Positions 38,422 through 45,526 of a stretch of 64,000 nt of DNA are shown piece by piece. The stretch is from M3007 sp033764075 (GTDB lineage Bacteria > Bacteroidota > Bacteroidia > Chitinophagales > Saprospiraceae): assembly GCA_033764075.1 (NCBI GenBank), contig JANRJH010000037.1:54093-118092 (forward strand). Direction: 5' to 3'. The notes under the pieces were generated by a model. That model searched no databases and had not been told where the DNA came from. It saw only the letters and a program-made list of their open reading frames with translations. Numbering within the stretch: the first letter of the stretch is position 1; the number at the start of each line of letters is the position of its first letter. The translations under genes were made by a program, and so were the position numbers.

Positions 38422-39012
38422 TTACCGGCCGGCCAACAACCGGTGAATTTCCCACACTTGCGGCACGAGCAGGTGCAATTCGTCGTTGACCACCACAAAA
38501 TCGGCCTTTGCCACCTTTTCGTTTTCCGGCATCTGGTTGCGCATGCGGGCCCGAACCGCCGGTTCGTCCAGCCCGTCGCGCGCCATCACCCGCCGGACGC
38601 GCAGGTCCTCCGGGGCCGTGACCACAATCAGTTTGTCCAGATGTCGGTACGCCCCGCTTTCTACCAGCAAGGCGGCCTCTTTCAGGGTGTAGGCATGCCC
38701 CTCGGCCATGAGGCCTTCGTGCCAGGCACGGCTGTGGGCTTCCACGGCCGGGTGCACCAGGGCATTGAGCGCGGCCAGTTTGTCCGGTTGGTGAAACACG
38801 ACGCCGGCGACAAATGCGCGGTTGTACCGCCCGTCGGGCAGGTAGGCCGCTTCACCCAGCAGTTCGGTTATGCCCCGACGTAGCGCCGGATCGTCCTCCA
38901 TAAGGCGCCGGGCCTCAGCGTCCGCGTCGTACACGGGCACACCGAGCGCCTTGAAAATGCGGCAGACGGTCGTTTTTCCGCTGCCAATACCGCCTGTTAT
39001 ACCGACTCTCAT
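38422..39012 (-). CDS. coaE: Dephospho-CoA kinase
   Basis: 196 residues from the ATG at 39012 (MRVGITGGIGSGKTTVCRIF), with the P-loop at 7-15, VPVYDADAEARRL, and the conserved VVTAPEDLRVRRVMARDGLD. It phosphorylates dephospho-CoA, the last step of CoA synthesis. The -7 box lies only 4 bp before the ATG, so the message may be almost leaderless. A palindromic repeat separates it from the ABC transporter gene. Confidence 0.95.
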   Translation of the reverse strand: MRVGITGGIGSGKTTVCRIFKALGVPVYDADAEARRLMEDDPALRRGITELLGEAAYLPDGRYNRAFVAGVVFHQPDKLAALNALVHPAVEAHSRAWHEGLMAEGHAYTLKEAALLVESGAYRHLDKLIVVTAPEDLRVRRVMARDGLDEPAVRARMRNQMPENEKVAKADFVVVNDELHLLVPQVWEIHRLLAGR

Positions 39013-39015
39013 GTC

Positions 39016-39045
39016 CAAATGTACAACGACCAACGCAATTTTCAA
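39016..39045 (-). promoter_or_regulatory. Promoter TTG-N19-TACATTTG for coaE
   Basis: On the minus strand, TTG at 39045-39043 and TACATTTG at 39023-39016. The start codon is at 39012, so transcription would begin at or next to it. Confidence 0.6.
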
Positions 39046-39101
39046 GCTAGCGCACCACAATCATCTTGTTGGGCAAGGATAACAGGAATGGAGACTGGAG
39101 C

Positions 39102-39205
39102 GTGTCGTGTGTCAGATGTCATATGCGCCAGTTTTTCAAATAATCAAGCGTACATGACATTCGACACTTGACATTCGACACTCGACATTCGAATCATTCC
39201 GCATT
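39102..39205. repeat. Imperfect palindromic element built of GTGTCG/GACATTCGACAC words
   Basis: The left arm (39102-39122) has GTGTCG-TGTGTCAGATGTC. The right arm (39154-39205) has tandem GACATTCGACACTTGACATT-type words. They pair imperfectly around a 30-bp spacer. The right end continues into the last codons of the ABC transporter gene, where GAATGCGGAATGA encodes its final residues and stop. Confidence 0.75.
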
Positions 39206-40984
39206 CGAAAGCTGCAGCCGCGCCAGGTGTCCGTACAATCCCTCGGTATTTCGGGAAAGCTCTTCGTGGGTGCCCATTTCGGCTATGCGGCCTTCCTCCA
39301 GCACGTAAATACAGTCTACGTGCCGGATGGTGGCCAGTCGATGGGCAATAACAATGCTGGTGCGCCCCTCCATGAGGTTGTACAGGGCTTCCTGGACGGT
39401 TTTTTCGCTCTCGGCGTCCAGCGACGAGGTGGCCTCGTCGAGCAGGAGGATGGCCGGGTCGCGCAGGATGGCACGCGCGATGGCGATGCGCTGTCGTTGC
39501 CCGCCGGAGAGCTTGATGCCGCGTTCGCCGACCACCGTGTTCAAACCTTCGGGGAACGATGAAATGAACTCCCAGGCGTTTGCTTTTCGGGCAGCTTCGA
39601 TGATCTGCGCCTCGGAAGCTTCGGGGTTGCCGTACAGGATATTTTCGCGGATGCTGCCGCCGAACAGGATGACCTCCTGGGGAACAATGGCGAAGTTGCG
39701 CCGGTAATCGTAGAGGTCGTAGTCGGCGATGTCGCGTCCGTCTACGGTTATGTGGCCTTGCCGGGGCTGGTGGAATTGCAGCAGCAGGGCCATGATGGTG
39801 GATTTGCCGGCGCCGCTTTGCCCCACCAGGGCCACTTTCTGGCCGGGGGCAATGTGCAGGTCTATGCCCTTGAGCACCGGCAGGTCGGCGCGGGTGGGAT
39901 AGGAAAAATGAACGTCGGAGAACACCACCGCACCGCGCAGTTGCCCGGCCTTCACCCCAGGGCCGTTGCGCAGTTCCGGCTCGCCCGGCGTTTTCAGGAT
40001 TTCCCGCACGCGCTCGGTGGCGCCGATGGCGCCCACCAGCTCCGTGTAGAAATTGCCGAGCCCGGCGATGGCGCCGGCCACCACCGCCGTGAAGGTGACG
40101 AAAGAGATGAGCTGGCCGGCCGTGATGTCGCCCGTTTGTACCATGCGCATGCCCATCCAGATGACAAAGAACAGGGCGCCGAACAACACCGTGATGATAA
40201 AAACGGCAAAAATGGCGCGGCCAACCGCGTACCGCATCGACATGCCGACCACGCGGTCGTTGGCATTCCGGTACCGGCCCAACTCGAAAAACTCGTTGGT
40301 AAAAGCCTTCACGGCGTGGATGCTCTGCAGCGTCTCGTCCAGAATGGTGTTGGTCTCTCCCAGGATTTGCTGGCGCTCTTTGGACAGCTTGCGAATGCGG
40401 CGGCCGAACAACATGGCCCCCACCACAATAATCGGGATGACCGCCAGCATGACCACGGCCAGGCGGGGTGTCTGTATGGCCAGGAACAACACCCCGCCGA
40501 CCAGCAGGATGATCTGCCGGATAAACTCGGCCAAAACGAAATAAAAGGCGTTGTATATTTTCTCTATGTCGTTGGTGATCCGGCTGACCAACTCCCCTAC
40601 CCTGTTCTTTTCAAAAAAGACCATCGGAAGCGATATCAGCTTCTCGTACACGGCGCTGCGGATGTCCGCCGTGCTGCCCTCACTCACCCGGGCAAACATC
40701 ATGACGCGCAGGTAGGACACCATGCCCTGAAAAATCAGCACCGCCAGCAGCAGCAGGGCAATGCTCGGCAAATCCAGATCGGGCAAAGGCGAACGCCCCT
40801 GCGCCACGTCCATCATCACCCCGATGATGTATGGGAACACCATGAACACCGTGCTGGACAAAAACAGCAAAAACAATCCGGCAATGAACTGTACCCGGTA
40901 AGGGCGCACAAACGCAAAAATGCTCAATGCCTCCCGAATACTCTCCCGGCTTGGAGTCCTGCGGGTTTCCTCTTCCATTTCCAT
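39194..40984 (-). CDS. MsbA-like ABC transporter (permease plus ATPase)
   Basis: 596 residues, a half-transporter with six predicted membrane helices (about 25-310) and a C-terminal nucleotide-binding domain. Walker A is GQSGAGKSTIMALLLQ, the signature motif is LSGGQRQRIAIAR, Walker B is AILLLDEATSSLD and the H-loop is IVIAHRLATIR. Similar proteins export lipids, lipid A or peptides. The substrate cannot be read. The C-terminus (QLSNAE then stop) is encoded by a repeated word, so the last residues may be secondarily altered. Confidence 0.93.
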   Translation of the reverse strand: MEMEEETRRTPSRESIREALSIFAFVRPYRVQFIAGLFLLFLSSTVFMVFPYIIGVMMDVAQGRSPLPDLDLPSIALLLLAVLIFQGMVSYLRVMMFARVSEGSTADIRSAVYEKLISLPMVFFEKNRVGELVSRITNDIEKIYNAFYFVLAEFIRQIILLVGGVLFLAIQTPRLAVVMLAVIPIIVVGAMLFGRRIRKLSKERQQILGETNTILDETLQSIHAVKAFTNEFFELGRYRNANDRVVGMSMRYAVGRAIFAVFIITVLFGALFFVIWMGMRMVQTGDITAGQLISFVTFTAVVAGAIAGLGNFYTELVGAIGATERVREILKTPGEPELRNGPGVKAGQLRGAVVFSDVHFSYPTRADLPVLKGIDLHIAPGQKVALVGQSGAGKSTIMALLLQFHQPRQGHITVDGRDIADYDLYDYRRNFAIVPQEVILFGGSIRENILYGNPEASEAQIIEAARKANAWEFISSFPEGLNTVVGERGIKLSGGQRQRIAIARAILRDPAILLLDEATSSLDAESEKTVQEALYNLMEGRTSIVIAHRLATIRHVDCIYVLEEGRIAEMGTHEELSRNTEGLYGHLARLQLSNAE

Positions 40985-41069
40985 GGCGCAAATTTCGCTT
41001 TAAAACGCTGTCTGCAAGTCATAAAATCATAATCTTTGGAACAAATTATTTTTTTTATGATCGTTACCC

Positions 41070-41077
41070 TACATTTG
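41070..41077 (+). promoter_or_regulatory. Putative -7 box TACATTTG for OmpA-HhH copy B
   Basis: Matches TAnnTTTG, 50 bp upstream of the ATG at 41127. No TTG lies at the usual spacing. Confidence 0.4.
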
Positions 41078-41126
41078 TTGGTTCAAATTGGTGCGCGCTG
41101 ACCGCACACCACATGTAACCAATACT

Positions 41127-41711
41127 ATGAACGCCCGAATTTTAGCGCTGATGTTGTTTGCCGGTTGGAGTGCCCTTTGCTGGTGGTGGTACGTCTGCCA
41201 GGTCAAAGAGGCGTGTGGCGCCCGTGTCGAAAACAACGAGGAAGCCATCTCCGTGCCGGTCTACACCCCCGACGATACGACCACCATCGAATTGCCGGCC
41301 GCCGGCGGCCTGACGCCCGGTGGCGGCGCCCGGCCGGACAACAACCCCGACATTGACGTGGTGAATATTTACGAAATGAGCGACGTCACCCGGATTCATT
41401 TTCCCTATGGATCGACCAGCAAAGAAGACGATGCCGCCGTCGATGAATACCTCAACCGGCTGGCCGGCCACCTGAAACAAAGCGGACAAACCGCCTACAT
41501 TGCCGGCCATACGGATATGGTGGGCGACCGAAAGTCGAACCTCCGGCTGGCACTTGGTCGTGCCAACAGCATACGGGACCTGCTACTGGCCAAAGGCGTA
41601 CCCAAAAACCAGTTGAAATGCAGCACCTATGGCGAAAGCAAACCTTTGTCCACCAACGATAACCCCCGGGGGCGATACCAAAATCGCCGCGTGGAGATAA
41701 CCGTCAAGTAA
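41127..41711 (+). CDS. OmpA-family peptidoglycan-binding protein (copy B)
   Basis: 194 residues from the ATG at 41127 (MNARILALMLFAGW). The hydrophobic N-terminus runs into ALCWWWYVCQVKEACG, a Cys-containing juxtamembrane patch similar to that in copy A. A Pro/Gly-rich linker leads to a canonical OmpA domain (AYIAGHTDMVGDRKSNLRLA then RYQNRRVEITV). It lacks the extra degenerate OmpA-like domain of copy A. It is followed by the HhH gene after 13 bp. Confidence 0.85.
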   Translation: MNARILALMLFAGWSALCWWWYVCQVKEACGARVENNEEAISVPVYTPDDTTTIELPAAGGLTPGGGARPDNNPDIDVVNIYEMSDVTRIHFPYGSTSKEDDAAVDEYLNRLAGHLKQSGQTAYIAGHTDMVGDRKSNLRLALGRANSIRDLLLAKGVPKNQLKCSTYGESKPLSTNDNPRGRYQNRRVEITVK

Positions 41712-41724
41712 AAGCAAATACGCT

Positions 41725-42960
41725 ATGTTTCAACAACCGATACAGTACGGACCCGGCACGGGAACATTTATCGATCATACCCTGGAGATTTTTTTCATGC
41801 TCGCCGGCGCATTCCTGATCGGCATCTGGCTGGGATGGCTGCTCTGGAGCCGATACCGAAAAGGCTTCGAAAAGTCCCGGGTAGAGAACGAAAGCAATGC
41901 TGCCACCGCCATTACCCTGCGAACCCAGGTAGAGGAGCTAAACACACGGCTGAGTGGTGCCGAAACCCAAAACGCCGGCCTGAAAGCAGAGGTGAGCAAC
42001 CTTACCTGGGAAAACACCGAACTCCGGCAAAAGCTGGATGCCGCCCAAAAAGCGCTTGAACAGGCGCAAACAAAAGTCCGCCAACTGGAAACGGAACTGG
42101 CACTGGATACTCCGCATATCCACGCCGACCCGAACGCGGAAGCCGTTCCCGTCACTTCCGACATAGCATGGGAGGCACCCGCCACCCTGATTCCCGGCGC
42201 CGACACGCCCGAACACCAAGACCCCGCCACACCGCCTTTCCCCTCTTTCGAAATGGCACTCGACGAGGCCCTGGATAGCGGCGCTGTTGCCCTGGACCTT
42301 CCGCTGTTCAACAGCATGGATACCGATGACAACACCGTAAACGACTTTGATTTTCTGCTCGACGACTATCACAAAGAAGACCTGCCCGCTGCTGAAAGCC
42401 GGCATTTCGACGGCTCCGACGCCACCCCCATCCCGCCACCGCCCGGCATAACCATGCCGACGCCCGAGGCTGAACCCGAAGCGGAAAATGAGCACCTGAA
42501 TGCGCCCAGATCGCGCGGACTGGAAACCGCCTCGCGTGGAACAGGCATACCAGCGCTTGACCTGCCGGACACCCTGGAGCCGGAAGATGTCAACACGGCG
42601 GATACAAAGACCAGCAAAGGCGCCTTTGTACCCGAAAGGTTTGAATCGCCGATTTTACCGGAGCCGGAACCCATCCTGCTGCCACTTTCGGGTAATGAAC
42701 AGCCGGAAGACCTCAAAATCGTGGAAGGCATTGGGCCCAAGATCGAAGCGCTGCTCAATAAAAACGGAATCCGTACCTACCACGAGCTCGCTGCCGCACC
42801 CGTGGAGCGCCTGCGCGCCATCCTGAACGAAGCCGGACCGCAATACGGCATGCACGACCCGGGCACCTGGTCGGCACAAGCCCTGCTTGCAGCCAACGGC
42901 GAGTGGGAAAACCTGAAAGCCTATCAGGAGTTTCTGGATGCCGGGAAAAGACCCAGGTGA
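41725..42960 (+). CDS. Membrane-anchored coiled-coil protein with one helix-hairpin-helix repeat (HhH copy B)
   Basis: 411 residues with one membrane segment (about 22-42), a coiled coil (about 48-125) and a long acidic Pro-rich linker (about 130-310). One C-terminal helix-hairpin-helix repeat follows (about 325-405): EDLKIVEGIGPKIEALLNKN, then ERLRAILNEAGPQYGMHDPG and a W-Q-A stretch. The repeat matches repeats 2 and 3 of copy A closely, but the linker is unrelated. The MHDPxTW motif is unusually well kept. The tandem GAATGCG word begins immediately after its stop codon. Confidence 0.8.
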   Translation: MFQQPIQYGPGTGTFIDHTLEIFFMLAGAFLIGIWLGWLLWSRYRKGFEKSRVENESNAATAITLRTQVEELNTRLSGAETQNAGLKAEVSNLTWENTELRQKLDAAQKALEQAQTKVRQLETELALDTPHIHADPNAEAVPVTSDIAWEAPATLIPGADTPEHQDPATPPFPSFEMALDEALDSGAVALDLPLFNSMDTDDNTVNDFDFLLDDYHKEDLPAAESRHFDGSDATPIPPPPGITMPTPEAEPEAENEHLNAPRSRGLETASRGTGIPALDLPDTLEPEDVNTADTKTSKGAFVPERFESPILPEPEPILLPLSGNEQPEDLKIVEGIGPKIEALLNKNGIRTYHELAAAPVERLRAILNEAGPQYGMHDPGTWSAQALLAANGEWENLKAYQEFLDAGKRPR

Positions 42961-42999
42961 GTGTCGAATGCGGAATGCGGAATGTCGAATGCGGAATAA
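42961..42999. repeat. Tandem GAATGCG/GAATGTC word repeat after HhH copy B
   Basis: Starts immediately after the stop codon and alternates GAATGCG, GAATGTC and GAATGCG words. This is a single arm of the word family seen as palindromes elsewhere in the window. Confidence 0.75.
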
Positions 43000-43043
43000 C
43001 GTGCACCCAACATTCACATTTCATCTCTCAGCCCGGCACACAT

Positions 43044-43089
43044 GACCGCGTAGCGGTCAAACATGAATAACCCCGGATGAAATCCGGGG
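43044..43089. repeat. Two compact palindromes downstream of ychF
   Basis: GACCGC-GTA-GCGGTC (43044-43058) and CCCCGGAT-GAA-ATCCGGGG (43071-43089). The first carries a GTAG core like the GCCCCGTAGGGGC hairpins at 56358 and 56464. No T-run follows on either strand. Confidence 0.7.
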
Positions 43090-43127
43090 AGGGGAGGTGC
43101 GGGGCCGGGGAGGGCAGGCGCCAACCA

Positions 43128-44231
43128 CTAAACGTTAAACCGGAAGTGCATGAGGTCGCCGTCCTGAACGACGTACTCTTTCCCCTCCACCGACATCTTG
43201 CCGGCTTCTTTTACTTTGGCCTCTGAACCGTACCGGATGAAGTCCTCGTAGGCGATGACCTCGGCCCGGATAAACCCTTTCTCAAAATCGGAGTGGATCA
43301 CACCGGCCGCCTCGGGCGCCTTGGCGCCGCGGCGTACCGTCCATGCACGCACCTCTTTTTCGCCGGCGGTGAAATAGGTGATCAGGTTTAGCAAGGCGTA
43401 ACAGGCGCGGATGAGCAGGTTTTTTCCGGGTTCTGCCAGGCCCATCATCTCCAAAAACTCGGTGCGTTCTTCCTCCCGCTCCATGTCGGCGATCTGCGCC
43501 TCTATGCCGGCGCAAACCAGGATGACCTGCGCGTTTTCAGCCGTCACCGATTGCTTGAATGTTTCGGTGTGGTGGTTGCCGTTGAGGTTGTTTTCGTCGA
43601 CGTTGCACACGTAAAGCACCGGTTTGGCGGTAAGCAGGCTGAGTTCGCGGGTGATGAGGGTGAGTCCATCCTCATCCATATCGGCGAGCAATTCCCGGGC
43701 GGGTTTGCCGCTTTCCAGGTGGCTTTTTACTTTGTTGAGCACATCGAGGGCCTTGAGCTCGTCCTTGTTGCCGGCCTTGGCGGCACGGGCGGTTTTGTCG
43801 ATGCGTTTGTCGATGGTCTCCAGGTCCTTGAAAGCGAGTTCGAAGTCGATAATCTCTTTGTCGCGCACCGGATTGACGGAGCCGTCGACGTGCACCACGT
43901 TGTCGTCGTCGAAGCACCGCACCACGTGGACGATGGCATCCACCTCCCGGATGTTGGCCAAAAACTGATTGCCCAACCCTTCGCCCTGGCTGGCGCCCTT
44001 GATGAGGCCCGCAATGTCCACTATCTCTACGGTGGTGGGCACCGTACGCTGGGGGTTGACCAGTTCGGCGAGTTTATCCAGCCGGGCGTCGGGAACCGTA
44101 ATGACGCCCACATTGGGGTCCTTGGTGGCAAATGGATAATTGGCGGCCAGCGCCTTGCCGCTGGTCAGCGCGTTAAAAAGCGTGGATTTGCCGACGTTAG
44201 GCAGGCCGACGATGCCGCATTGTAATGCCAT
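43128..44231 (-). CDS. ychF: Ribosome-associated ATPase YchF (OLA1 family)
   Basis: 367 residues from the ATG at 44231 (MALQCGIVGLPNVGKSTLFN). The G-domain has P-loop GLPNVGKST and DIAGLIKGASQGEGLGNQFL. The G4 region is NVDENN (in place of NKxD), which underlies the ATP preference of this family. The C-terminal TGS domain includes RRGAKAPEAAGVIHSDFEKG. YchF is a ribosome-binding ATPase. Confidence 0.97.
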   Translation of the reverse strand: MALQCGIVGLPNVGKSTLFNALTSGKALAANYPFATKDPNVGVITVPDARLDKLAELVNPQRTVPTTVEIVDIAGLIKGASQGEGLGNQFLANIREVDAIVHVVRCFDDDNVVHVDGSVNPVRDKEIIDFELAFKDLETIDKRIDKTARAAKAGNKDELKALDVLNKVKSHLESGKPARELLADMDEDGLTLITRELSLLTAKPVLYVCNVDENNLNGNHHTETFKQSVTAENAQVILVCAGIEAQIADMEREEERTEFLEMMGLAEPGKNLLIRACYALLNLITYFTAGEKEVRAWTVRRGAKAPEAAGVIHSDFEKGFIRAEVIAYEDFIRYGSEAKVKEAGKMSVEGKEYVVQDGDLMHFRFNV

Positions 44232-44293
44232 GGTGTGGTTACGGATTTGTGCCTTCCGCGAAAGACGGGGGGCGACATTGGTTTTGAAGGGCG

Positions 44294-44322
44294 CAAAGAT
44301 AGGGGAAAAGCGCGTTGTGCAA
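44294..44322 (-). promoter_or_regulatory. Promoter TTG-N18-TATCTTTG for ychF
   Basis: On the minus strand, TTG at 44322-44320 and TATCTTTG at 44301-44294, about 63 bp upstream of the start codon. Confidence 0.65.
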
Positions 44323-44375
44323 AAGGTTAAGCGCAATCGATTTCTCGCAGACGCATACCATGCGTTTTTCCTGCG

Positions 44376-45218
44376 TTAATCCCACTTGAAATACCCCCCA
44401 AGCCCGAGTCCCGGGCTGCGGGGTACCAGCTGAGCGGTGGCGGCCCCGCCAAAAGAGAAGAAGGCGCCAAAAAACCGGTTGATCTCCGCGACGGTCTTGA
44501 AGCCCATGGCTACATAGCCCTGGTTGTTGACATATAAGCCGGTGAGGTTGTTGCGGGGAGGCAGCGACACGGCGCCGTTGCGCATGGGTTGCACCCAGTC
44601 GACAAACAAAATAGCCCAAACCGGGCCGAGGTGGAGCCCGCCTTCTGCGCCGGCGTTTAGCAGGTCGCTGAAATCATCGGTGCGGTACCCATAACCGACG
44701 TAAGCGAACCAATAGGTGGCAGCGTATCCCTTTCCCGTGCTGATCATGGGCGTGAACGTCCAGGCATTGTAGCCCAGGCTCATGCCGGTGATATCGTCGT
44801 AGCGATCGACCGGCAGTTCTGCCTTGAAAGAAGCCGTCAGCGGCAGCTTGCCATCGATCAGTTTTTGGCGAACGCTGAATTGGGTGTTGCCCAGGCCGCT
44901 GAGGGTTCCGGATCCCGTTTGCGGCGGAACGCCGGGCATCGTCAGATCGCCGGCTTCCAGAAAACGAAAGGGAAGGGACAACACCAGCGTAGTGTTTTTC
45001 CCAATCCCGTATTCGGTGTACAACTGAATGGTGCGCTCGCTCAGCGCGCGCTCCAACGCCTGTTCGCCCCCGTCGGGGGCAAACAGACTTTCATATGTTG
45101 GAATAAAGTGATAGCCGGCCTGTGTGTACAGGCCGGCTTTACTGCGTGTCCAGGGGCTTTGGGCGGGCAAGGACGTGGCCACAGCCGCCAACAGCCAAAA
45201 GATAACCCAGCGGTACAT
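44376..45218 (-). CDS. Secreted beta-barrel-like protein of unknown function
   Basis: 280 residues with a signal peptide (WLLAAVATSLPAQSPW). The body alternates aromatic and polar residues in a beta-strand pattern (AGLYTQAGYHFIPTYESLF, LSLPFRFLEAGDLTM, GLGGYFKWD at the end), as in outer-membrane barrels or transporter-like proteins. The start overlaps the yajC stop by one base (TGATG), so it is likely translated with YajC. Function unknown. Confidence 0.65.
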   Translation of the reverse strand: MYRWVIFWLLAAVATSLPAQSPWTRSKAGLYTQAGYHFIPTYESLFAPDGGEQALERALSERTIQLYTEYGIGKNTTLVLSLPFRFLEAGDLTMPGVPPQTGSGTLSGLGNTQFSVRQKLIDGKLPLTASFKAELPVDRYDDITGMSLGYNAWTFTPMISTGKGYAATYWFAYVGYGYRTDDFSDLLNAGAEGGLHLGPVWAILFVDWVQPMRNGAVSLPPRNNLTGLYVNNQGYVAMGFKTVAEINRFFGAFFSFGGAATAQLVPRSPGLGLGGYFKWD

Positions 45219-45508
45219 CAGGCGCCGGTTTTGTACTCGCCGCTGATGGTCTGCTTGAGCACGCGGATGTACGTTTTTTCATCGACCAAAAGGCGCACGA
45301 TGTTGCCGTCAATCCTGACCACCTTGCCGATGATGCCGGCGGTGGTGACCACCTCCTGGCCCTCTTTCAGGCTGTCGATCATTTTTTGCTGGTCTTTCTG
45401 TTTCTTGATCTGAGGCCGAAGGAGGAAGAAGTAAAAAACCACCAGGATCAGCAGCGGAAACAAAAACGCCATGAACGGACTGGACTGGGTAGCTTGGAGC
45501 AGGAACAT
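45218..45508 (-). CDS. yajC: Preprotein translocase subunit YajC
   Basis: 96 residues. One N-terminal membrane segment (FLFPLLILVVFYFFLL) precedes the signature RPQIKKQKDQQKMIDSLKEG and VVTTAGIIGKVVRID. YajC associates with SecDF in the inner membrane. It is the first of two overlapping genes. Confidence 0.93.
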   Translation of the reverse strand: MFLLQATQSSPFMAFLFPLLILVVFYFFLLRPQIKKQKDQQKMIDSLKEGQEVVTTAGIIGKVVRIDGNIVRLLVDEKTYIRVLKQTISGEYKTGA

Positions 45509-45526
45509 GAAAATGGTGTTTTAAAA

